DNA of 64,000 bases from Pleurodeles waltl. Taxonomy: Eukaryota; Chordata; Amphibia; Caudata; Salamandridae. Where the stretch lies: NCBI RefSeq assembly GCF_031143425.1, contig NC_090448.1, positions 534,086,313-534,150,312 on the forward strand. The letters are read 5' to 3'. The notes under the pieces are model-generated. The model had not been told where the DNA came from. It saw nothing but the letters and a program-made list of their open reading frames with translations, and ran no database searches. The position numbers and the translations under genes were made by a program. Numbering within the stretch: the first letter of the stretch is position 1; every line of letters starts with the position of its first letter. This document shows positions 1 to 10,400 of the stretch, in pieces.

Positions 1-3000
1 GGATATAACCAATTTCCCTCAATCATTTCTGTTCTCCAATTCTTTTGTTGCTGATTCCATCAAGCATCTGCACAAGTGTGTTTTGCTTTCTTGACATTTC
101 CCTTATATCTCTCCTTCTGTCTCTGCTGGGCTATGTGTTCAGAAAGCATTAAGTGCTTCATATTGTGCAGGTCTAGTAGGTGGTTTCATTTCATACAACA
201 TTCTTCTCAAATGGTCAATGACTCTCAAACTGACAGTGCACTCTCTTTCTCAGTGATCTTATGCCATTGTACAAGCCAAATCCATGTATGAAGACCCACA
301 TTTATTGCCATATAGTGACCAGTTGTACCTTTGAGAGGCGCTTCTTCTCCAACTCTAACAGGTAAAGTCACATCTCCCTTTATCAAACTTCAAACTGCTT
401 AAAGAATTCAAATTTCCATTCAAATTAGTTTTCACAAAGATTTTTCATTTACAACCAGGAAATCATTTTTACCCACAATCCACTGTTGATGTTCACAACC
501 CATACCAACATGTCTCTTTCATTTAGTCTACCAAGAACAGCGTGTCGCTACACCAACCAACCAATAACAGTGCAGCACTCAGTGACATCAATCTCACTCC
601 TCGCAGCGTCTCACCCTCCTTTACAATTTTTCCCAAACACTCTCGTTCTCTCTCTCAACTATTTAAGTGCAAAAACAAATGCAAGCAATTTCAGCAACTA
701 ACTTTGTCTGCACCTCTAAAGGGTTCAGGATATTTTATCACTCGTGAAATGGTCCAGAATAACGCTTTCTGACCTACTCTCACACACTCTTGAATGCAGC
801 CCTGACCAGTGGGGGTCTTACTCGGATTAATACAGTTCCTCCCTGCACACCGAGATTCCCTATACCAACCATAACACATCATGGAAAGGAAGGTCCCTAT
901 CCAATAGCATTATAGACAACATCTCATGCCTACTACCACAATACACCAGACAAGAACAAGACTGTGTATTCTACATTTTCTCCTATATCACGGGATCCTA
1001 AGCCACAATGGGCCCAATAACCACTTCAATTTCTTTGCAATAAGTGCCACATTCACACAGCAATTTAAAATGTCTCTGCAAAACACTTCACAATCAGCGC
1101 AAAACATCGCAACCTAAGCATAAGCAATTTGAAATGCACAACCTAATAATACTCTTTGTACACTTTTGCCGTTACAACTCGTTCCTGAACATCTGGTACT
1201 CCATTAATCCTACAAATGAAACAGGAGCTTAGAATTTTGGCCTGGATTTGGGCAATTTCTTAATGGGACAAAGTAACTTCCTCACGTCTTTGATGAAACT
1301 CTCCTCTGCTACCAGCATGATGGAGCGTTTGGACCGGTTTTAATAAATCCTTAGTCAATGTGTCTTGTTTCATTGAAAAGAAAGATGTAAGGAGTTAGCT
1401 CTCAACCATATCAACATTAATTTGCAGACTAACCAATGTGGCCATATAATAAGGACCACAATTCGAAATAATGTTAAGTAGTTCATCAAAAGTTAACAGC
1501 CTGAAATAAACAAATCTCAAAAACATGCTGTAAAGATAAAGAATAACAATGGGATAACCAAACCTCCTGAAGAAGTTTATATAAATTAGCATAAGGCAAA
1601 CCAGAAGTTCAGTTACAGCAATACAAAATATCAGTAATTAGATTTGATGTTCAGAGAAAAGTCTTCTGTCTTCCCTTCTATATATGGGTACAATCTAAGG
1701 TCATCTACCTAAAATAACCTAAAACTTTATGGGGATGAATCTGAAAAAGTTGAGAAACTATGTCAACAAAGGAAAAAATATATGCATAGGCATATAAGAA
1801 AACGTAGAAGGTGTCAGCATTTCAGAGGCTCAGTTAAGAGTCTTCTAAAGAGAGTTAAGTGTTATCCTAGCCACACCCCGCAAAACATAGGGGCAAGGGG
1901 AAAGTCTGAGTTCTGTACCTCTCAAAGTCTACAGGAATAGTGTCTGAAATTAATCTGTGAGAACACTAGTTATTACCACCAAGTCCAGTTAAGTAACACC
2001 CATCACATTGCCATCATGAGCTCCATTGTCTTCTCCAGTCTCACACTGTAAAGTGTAACATTCGTGGATAACCCCAGACAAGCCATGTGAACGATATTGT
2101 CCTTGGTTAACTAGAAGGGACTGTCAGTTTACAATTGGTTTCTATGTGTTCTTCCATAAAGGTCTTTTCCCCAGACTTTCTATTACTAACACAGTAGCAC
2201 ATCTATTTCCAAACTGATGTTTTCATGTGAATGTCCCTATGAAGAAAAGACACACAAGCAGAAATGGAAAACAATTTCTCATGCTGAAAGAAATAGAGGC
2301 TGAGCTAGGTCAACTTTAGAGTATTATTCACTAATGCACATTTAATTCTGTGTTATTTGTGCACATTGTAATTGCAAATGAATACAAATGTCAGTTACAT
2401 GATCTCAAATAACTCTATATTACAGTTAGAACAAATGCAATGCATCTGAATACATGAACACAAATGTGACTGAAAACGACATTCTTGCATTGAACTGTAA
2501 AACATTAGTGCACATGTCCATAGAAATTCCTCTTGTTTCTAAGGTTAATACCAGAGGCTGTTCCTCTTTTATGGAGCTGGGGTATTGTCACACTATATTT
2601 GTGCCCCCTAGCTCCTATTTATGCCCCCAACCCCTCTATTAAATGTAATTATGTAATAGATTTTTTGCTGGCCGCAGCTGTCACCATTTTTCAGTCACAG
2701 GCCAGTTGCTTGCTTTACGTTCTGAATCCTGGGGAGTGTGGGAGTGAAGTTATAAGTAATTAACAGTAGCTCTGGTTCAACCTCACCTTAGCAACCGTAG
2801 TCACCTGCTTTCTTTAAAGTGTGCATGTTGGGTTGGATGGCTGTCTTTCTGTGGCCAGCCCAATATGCGCACTAGAGGCCTCACACTCTGCTCAGTTAGT
2901 GAGCCGGGGGAATAAAAGCTGCAGCCCCTGGTTTCGTAATGAGCACTAACCTCACCTACCCAAATCAATCCTAGCACTGCTCTCATACTGTGTTGGTACC

Positions 3001-3720
3001 AAAACAGCAAGAGAGCAGTCAGGCTTGGCTCAAGAAACTAGGTTAGTCCTCTTTTGCAGATGAGGCAGCCAGGGATGGGAGGTTCAGGTCAACGGAGCAA
3101 ATGACCAATCACTGTATGGCTTTATTATGAAGCCATGCAGTGATTGGCCTTCTGCCCTTGCTCTCTCAGTATCTTGTCTCGACTCGTCTTCTCTCTTCTT
3201 TCGCCCAGCATTTGCCACTAGTAGTACAACACTTATGGCGGACATGGAGCGAAGTGGTAGAGACGAGACTTGACTTATAAGAGAGGTATTCCTCCATCAC
3301 CTCTCCCTCTCTCATGTATTCCGGCTGGGCCTGGGTGAAAAGGCAGCAGCACTTGGAGTGGGAGTGGAGATGCCGTACAAAACCAATACAATTGGAGGAA
3401 AAATAAATGGCTTAGAAAATTGTAAGTTGAGTGCTTTAATTTTTACTATGGTTGTGAACCAGAATCAAGAGTTTAGTGTGTTACTTAGTTTGCCTCAGGT
3501 CGCAATAACTGCCTCGCTTGCCACTGGCACAATCTCAATTAGTTTTGAAAAACGGGTGACCAAGCATTTATTTGTTAAGTGCTTTATGCAGGGTGAACCA
3601 TAATTTAACAAGCATTTGCAGTGCAATAGGTCTCTTATCTGTGAGAGTTAGAGCTATTGGCGTTGTAAATGACAATGTCTGTTAACCTATGTGTTTTGGT
3701 TTGGAGTGTAGTGGATGTAT
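1..3720. other. non-coding spacer, no gene seen
   Basis: No open frame here has a recognisable domain or a plausible exon structure; all are short and of ordinary composition. The only local structure I can support is the hairpin at 3105-3147. A TATA-like AATAAAAG near 2911 in GC-richer sequence could be a worn LTR or promoter remnant, but nothing around it confirms this. Confidence 0.6.
3105..3147. repeat. 18-bp inverted repeat (hairpin)
   Basis: Arms 3105-3122 and 3130-3147 are complementary over 18 bases with one mismatch, which would be a G-U pair in RNA. They flank a 7-base AT-only-plus-G loop. The arms begin and end with CCAAT/ATTGG. It is probably the core of a short fold-back element or a chance cruciform; no target duplication is evident. 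Confidence 0.6.
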
Positions 3721-4376
3721 GAACAGAGACGCAATTGCAGTACTGTCTAGAGGACAAAGAATGGGCAACAGGGAACAGAGAAACAGCTGCAGCACCTCTA
3801 GCGGACTTAGAATGGAGGAGTTACCAATGGTACCAGAGAAGGAGCTGTAGCACTGTCTAGGGGACTAAGAATGAGGATTTGATACTGGGAACAGAGACAC
3901 ACCTGCAACACTCCTTAGAGGACTTAGAATGGAGGAGTTACTGACAGGAACAATGAAGCAGCTAACAGCAGTGTCTAGAGGGTTAAGAAAGTGAAATTAC
4001 CACTGGGAACAGAGAGATAGCTGCAGCATTGCCTACAGGATTTAGAATGGTGCAGTTACTGATGGGACCAGAGAAGAAACTAGCAGCTCTGCCTAGAGGA
4101 CTAAGAATGAAGAATTACCACTGTGACCAGAGACACAGTGACAGAACTGTCTAGAGGACTAAGAATGGGGGAGTAACTGACAGGACCAGAGAAGAAGATA
4201 GCAGCACTGTCTGGAGGACTAAGAATGAGGAATTACCACTGGGACCAGAGAAGAAGCTAACAGCACTGCCTAGAGGGCTTAGAATGAGGAATTACCAAAG
4301 GGACCAGAGAAGCAGCTACCAGTACTGTCTAGAGGACTCAGAATGAGGCATTACCGACAGGACCAGAGAAGCAGCT
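3721..4376. repeat. 59-bp minisatellite, about 11 copies
   Basis: A 59-bp unit of the form GAACAGAGA..GCAGC..CTGTCTAGAGGACTAAGAATG..GTTACC.. repeats from 3721 to 4376. Early units tend to begin GAACAGAG and late units GACCAGAG, so homogenisation has been regional. Units differ by roughly 10-20 percent by eye, which suggests an old array. It abuts the truncated end of the gypsy element G1 directly at 4377. Confidence 0.85.
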
Positions 4377-6206
4377 TTATCCTATGATAAAACCCATGGT
4401 AATGTCTTCCCTTGGAGTTGATGGGGTTGGAAGAGGTAGCAGAATTCCTTTAGGTTTACTATGATCTGATTTATTTTTGGCACATGTTTCACATTCCTGA
4501 ATCAATTGTGTAACATATATTTTCAATGATGGCCACCAGAAATATCTGGTCATTATTTCTACAGTTTTTAGTGGTCTTGGATATACTGCTATCGGATTTA
4601 CATGTAGCCATTGAAAGGCTAGTTTTGTAAGTTCTTGTGTGGAAAGGCATCCTTTAGACTCACGGGTAGGTAATCCTTGAACTACTGATTTTTTTGCATC
4701 CTTTATCCAGTCAGACCACTTGGTAATTGGAAACTGTTTTTGAATGTCTTCTAAAAATGTTTCAACTGTGGATATACAAATCACTTTACTAGGAGAGATG
4801 ATAGACTGTGGTTCATCAGTGGTGTGGATTGTTATGGAATTTTGTCGGGACAGGGCGTACGATTTTTGATTTTCTTGACCAGCTCTGAAAGTCACGTTTA
4901 TATCATATTAGCCAAAAATAACATCCAACGGAGTTGCCTGGGTGGTAATAGCGGAGCTAAACTCATGAATTGCAGATTCCTATGATCTGTGTAAATAGTT
5001 ACTGCATGTTTAGCCCCCATCAAATAATGCCTCCATTCTCAAAAAAGCGTCTCTGATCGCTAATAGTTCCTTCTCTGTGATAGTATAATTTTGTTCTGTC
5101 TTGTTTAATTTGCGGGACATGTAAGCTGCAGGATGTAGCTGCACAGATTCACTGTGCCTTTGTGACAATGTGCCTCCGATGGCTATATCTAAAGCATCCG
5201 CTTCTACAATAAAAGGTTTTTCAGAATCTGGATGTGCTAAAATCAGAGCAGAAGTGAAAGCCTCTTTGAGTTGTTGGAATGCATTTTCAGCTTCTTCTAA
5301 CCATTCAAATGTAACTTTTTTGTGCAATAGTTTAGTAATTGATGCTTCAGGTTTGGAGAATTTTTCAATAAATCAACTATAAAAATTTGCAAACCCAAGG
5401 AAATATTGCACATCCCTAACTGTTGTTGGCGTTGGCCAATCAGACACTGCTTGAATTTTTCATTCAGCCATTTGCATACCGGAAGGGGTTAGAATGACTA
5501 CCAAAAACTCAACTTTCGTGACATGAAATTCACATTTACTAAGCTTACAGTATAGTTGGTGTTTCCGTAAACTGTTTAATACTTTTGTTACATGAGTTTC
5601 ATGGATGTTCTCAGGATATCGGAATATATAAAAATACCATTGATGTAAACTATAACAATATTGTTGAAAAAGAATTTGAATGCGGCAGGCGCGTTGCAAA
5701 GACCAAAGGGCATTACAAGATATTCAAGGAGCCCATATCGAGTTTTAAATGCCGTGTTCCACTCGTCCCGTTCTTTGATTCTGACCAAGTGAAAAGCCCC
5801 TCTTAGATCCAATTTTGTGTAGATTACAGCAGATGTTACTTGATCTAAAAAGACTGATATCAGCGACAAAGGATATTTATGTTCAATTGTAAGCTTGTTC
5901 AATGCCCTGTAATCAATACATGACCGTAACGCCCCACAAGGAGATGCTGCTGGTGATTTAGAATGACGTATGAATCCATTAGCTAAATATTTGTCAAGAT
6001 GTTGAGGTAAGTGCTGATTTTCTTTCTCTGATAATGCATAAATGCAACAATTTGGTATATTTGACCTTGGAACATAATCAATTTCACAGTCATAGGACCT
6101 GTGTGGGAGTAAAAATGCTGCTTTTGTTTTGCTAAATACGTCTAAAAACTGTTCGCATGGTATTGGTAATTCAATGTCCTTTTCTGCCACAGTGGCTATT
6201 TGATCT
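4377..6206 (-). pseudogene. Ty3/gypsy (G1) pol remnant: RT, RNase H, integrase N-terminus
   Basis: Read right to left, this gives the start of reverse transcriptase (5588-6190, with the LPPHRSYDC-type entry, SCIDYRALN and [13 protein letters not shown] blocks), the RT connection and RNase H region (5010-5327, with the FIVEADA block), the FRAGQ..ALSR end of RNase H (about 4860-4895) and the integrase zinc-binding domain (CETCAK, about 4480). Frames are broken many times. The RT catalytic YIDD box reads YING, so both metal-binding aspartates are lost. The homology stops at 4377 within the start of the integrase core, against the minisatellite. The element is therefore 3'-truncated and dead. It continues at 16385, beyond the inserted A1 repeat. 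Confidence 0.85.
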
Positions 6207-6530
6207 GTGTAAGAAATGGGGTCTTTGGTTGGCAGTCAGGTTACACCCTGTCCAAGCAAGGACCCTCACTCTAGTCAGGGTATGTCACACACAATCCAAA
6301 TTATCCTGTGCCCACCCTCTGGTAGCTTGGCACTGAGCAGTCAGGGTTAACTTAGAAGGCAATGTGTAAAGTATTTGTGCAATAAATCATACAATAACAC
6401 AATATAGCACCACAAAAATACACCACACAGTGTTTAGAAAAATATATAATATTTATCTGGATATTTGCAGGTCAAAACGATCAAAGATGCAAAAAGTAAA
6501 TGTAGAGATATCACTGAAAAGTGAAATAAA

Positions 6531-7055
6531 GGGGGTCATTCTGACCCTGGCGGTCCAACGACCGCGGAAGCACCGCCAACAGGCTGGCGGTGCTTCCTGG
6601 CCAATTCTGACCGCGGCGGTAAAGCCGCGGTCAGAAAAGGAAAACCAGCGGTTTCCCGCCGGTTTTCCCCTGGCCATAGGAATCCTCCATGGGGATTCCG
6701 ACCCCCTTCCCGCCATCCTGTTCCTGGCGGTTCTTACCGCCAGGAACAGGATGGCGGGAACGGGTGTCGTGGGGCCCCTGGGGGCCCCTGCACTGCCCAT
6801 GCCACTGGCATGGGCAGTGCAGGGGCCCCCTAACAGGGTCCCATAATGATTTTCAGTGTCTGCTTAGCAGACACTGAAAATCGCGACGGGTGCCACTGCA
6901 CCCGTCGCACCCCAGCAACTCCGCCGGCTCCATTCGGAGCCGGCTTCATCGTTGCTGGGTCTTTCCCGCTGGGCGGGCTGGCGGCCTTTTGGCGGTCGCC
7001 CGCCCGCCCAGCGGGAAAGTCAGAATGACCGCCGCGGTCAGTTGGAATGACCCCC
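6531..7055. mobile_element. Harbinger-type MITE built from a chain of palindromes
   Basis: It is 525 bp long. The ends GGGGGTCATT and AATGACCCCC match the Harbinger termini in this window, and AAA flanks both sides (6528-6530, 7056-7058) as a 3-bp target duplication. Inside is a series of consecutive inverted repeats, many perfect: 6566-6578/6585-6597, 6606-6617/6624-6635, 6707-6731/6736-6760 (25 bp perfect), 6780-6804/6806-6830 (25 bp perfect), 6848-6864/6866-6882, 6883-6893/6898-6908, nested arms at 6911-6959, and 6961-6978/7002-7019. There are no coding frames. It is very GC-rich compared with its surroundings. Confidence 0.85.
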
Positions 7056-7417
7056 AAAATGTCTTAAGTCTTTTTTAAAGCAAACAAAAGGGGTCATTAC
7101 AACCCTGGCGGACGGTGTTAAAGGTGCAGTAATACCGCAAACAGGCCGGCGGACAAAAAAAGGGAATTATGACCGTGGTGGAAACCGCCAACATAGACAG
7201 CCACTTTAACACTCCGACCGCCACGGCGGTACAGACAAGCAGCGCGGCGGTCACCGCCAACAGACAGGCGGAAGACAATGTACCACCCACAGTATCACAA
7301 CCCGCCAATCCGCCACCTTTTCCGGGGCGGATTTACCGTGGATAAAAACACGGCGGAAACAGCTTTTGCAATGGGAAAACGCTCACCTCAACACACTCCA
7401 CAAGGAAGGAGGACACC

Positions 7418-10400
7418 ATGGAGCCGGAATTACAAATACTCCCTGCCCTTGTCTTCCTGCTCATCTACGAACACCAGCAACGGCGGCGCCGAAGACAACG
7501 GTGAGTACTGCACCTATGACATAGGGGAGGGAGGAGGCAAAAATCAGGGACACACACACGCAACACCCCCACCCCCACCCTTGCACATTACAACACACAC
7601 ACCAATGCATTTCCAAACATCACAGTAACAACCTACAACACCCCCGGGAGAATGCAAAGACAAAAGGAAATCAGTTCAAACATTGTAATGTATCAAAATA
7701 CAGTTACAAATATATACAGATATATATAGACATTCAAAACATATACATTACGAGAAGTAGTGCAGGTATGCACATATCAATGTCCGTGCACCACAGGTCC
7801 AAAAATGCATGGGAGAGGCCCACACTAGATGCCTGTCCACAAACAGAGAGAACACTGCAGGGGCATCAGATAGAAATACAACAGGCACCTCAGGGGGAAG
7901 GGAAGGGGGGGGGGCACCTCAGGCAGATTACAGCACCACGCCAGATCCACGACGGGGCTCCATGCCCATTGATGTATCCTGGGGAGTGCAAAGCCACAGT
8001 CTCTCAAGTCTCTACAGTGGGTGGTTTGCCCACTGTACCATCCTGGGGAGTGCAAAGTCACAGTCTCTCAAGTCTCTACAGTGGGTGGTTTGCCCACTGT
8101 ACCATCCTGGGGAGTGCAAAGCCACAGTCTCTCAAGTGGATAACAGTCTCCACTGGTTCTGGAGGGGGACTGGTGCCCAGAGTGCTTCATCCTGTTAAGG
8201 ACAGACTGAGTGGATGCATGTCTCCACTGGTTCTGGAGGGGGACTGGTGCCCAGAGTGCTTCATCCTGTTAAGGACTGACGGAGTGGATGCATGTCTCCA
8301 CTGGTTCTGGAGGGGGAATGGTGCCCAGACTGCATCAGGCTCCCTGTGACGGTTCCTGTTCTGTCACTGTCCCAGCTGCACATTGGATAACGATGCTTGA
8401 TGTGGCGGTGTTTTCCTTGTTCAGCGGTGCTTTGCCCTGTTCAGCGGTGCTTTGCCATGGCGGTCTCCGACCTGTTCAGCGGTGCTTTGCCCTGTTCAGC
8501 GGTGCTTTGCCATGGCGGTCTCTGACCTGTTCAGCGGTGCTTTGCCCTGTTCAGCGGTGCTTTGCCATGGCGGTCTCTGACCTGTGCATTGGTGTGTGGC
8601 ATGACGGTCCCTCATTGCCCAGCGGGGCTGTGGCTGCCAGGTCCCTCCTGGGCACTGACTCTGGCGGTGGTCTCCTGACCAGTGACGATACTGCTGCCCT
8701 CCTGGGCACTGACTCTGGCGGTGGTCTCCTGACCAGTGACAACGGTGCTGGCGGTGGCGTCTCGGCCACCGGGGAGGATGGCGCCCTTCTCCGCTGTGCT
8801 GCTCTTACCAGACTGTGCAGACTTCTTCTGGCCCCTCACCACCTTTGGAGGACTCACAGCTGACTCTGCAATCCCCCTGTGACCCTTGTGAGCAGTTTTG
8901 CCGCCAGGAGTCTTCACCCTGTCCCGTCGGCCACTTTCCAACTTGAGGTGCTTTACAGGGGGTGGACTGGTAGTGCTTTGGCTCCGTGTCACACTGGCTG
9001 CACTGGTGGCCGGTGCACTCCACACACCTTGAACACGCACCACAGGTCCTGTTTTTTTTTTTGGCTGAGGTGCTACTACGTGACTTATGAATTGGAGGGG
9101 TGGGTGTGGGGCCAAAGAGGTCAACGTTGCCGAGGAAGAGTTGCTGACGAAGACTGGGATGGGTAGCTGGAGGGGGTCTGGGAGTGGAGGAAGAGGAGGT
9201 GCTTGTAGGAGGTGTAACTTTAGGTGTTTTGGGTGCAGGTGCAGGTACTGGAGGCTGTTGTGAGGTGGATGGATGTTGGGTGTGTGGGTGCCCGCGTTTG
9301 TGTACATTGGGAGGGGGCGTCACAGACACACTGGGAGTGGACACAGGGGACGTGTAAATGGTAGTGGGGGTGGTGAGTGCAGGTGAGCGGGGTGTGGTGC
9401 TGGGTGTTCTGGTGCGAGTCCAAGTGCCTGTAGATGTAGTGCATGCAGGTGAGAGTGTAGACGACACTGGGAGGGAGGAGGGAGACGACGAGGAGGGGGA
9501 CACAGTGGAGGCAGTGGATGTTGCTGTGTCTGTAAGTGGGTGATGCTTGCGTGAGTGCCTCTGGGTTGTGTGGTGCCTATGTTTGCCTGAGCTACTTGTG
9601 TGTGTTGAGATGTATGCATGCTTTTTTGATGGTGTGCTTGGGATAGGCTGGGGTACAGGGGATTGTGTCTGGGTGGAGGAAGTTGGAGGGGGGAGGCTAG
9701 ACACAGGGACAATGGCTGCCATCAGTGCTGAGGCCAGAGATTGCAGGGTTCGATGATGGGCAGCCTGACCAGAATGAATGCCCTCCAGGAATGCATTAGT
9801 GTGTTGCAACTCCCTTTCTACACCCTGGATGGCATTCACAATGGTAGACTGCCCAACAGTGAGTGACCTGAGGAGGTCAATGGCCTCCTCACTGAGGGCA
9901 GCAGGGGTGACAGGGGCAGGGGCTGAGGTGCCTGGGGCGAAGGTTATGCCCACCCTCCTGGGTGAGCGGGCACGGGGCGAACGCTGAGGGGCTGCTGGGA
10001 GGGCGGTGCTGGTAGGGGAGGTGGCGGCTGTACCTGTAGAAGTGGGGGGCACAGATGGTGCCGCCACCACAAGGGAGCTCCCATCGGCGGACGAGTCCGT
10101 GTCGCTGGTTGGTGATCCGGTGACCGACGTGAAGCTCCCCTCGCCCTCCGTCCCACTGGTGTATTCTGAGTCCGTGGTGTGGCCCTCCATGGCCATGTGG
10201 GATGCAGCTCCCTCGTGCTCCGGTGCCACTGTACCTCTGCCTGATGATGCTGATGCACAAAAGAACAGGGAGAGCAGAAAAAGGGGGGGGGGGGGGGGGC
10301 GACAGAAGAAAGACATGTTGAGTGCATGGCTTACCACTACCGTTTGCGGACAATACAGACACAGCAGCCCCCTGCACTATGCCGTGCTCTTGGCCACTAC

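Noticed and set aside
2801..3010. 69-codon minus-strand open frame as a small gene
   Set aside because: There is no domain, no conserved neighbours and no start context; the length is within chance expectation.
8805..9055. Cys-rich motif (CGACSRCVECTGHQC) at the end of the long frame in H1 MybA
   Set aside because: It follows an A-run frameshift. The H2 counterpart and the alternative H1 frame give a Pro/Ser/Lys-rich tail with no Cys cluster, so it is out of frame.
10285..10300. Long G run as a possible G-quadruplex regulatory site
   Set aside because: On the MybA strand it is the C-rich pyrimidine tract before the exon 3 acceptor, and a shorter run occupies the same place in H2; splicing explains it.
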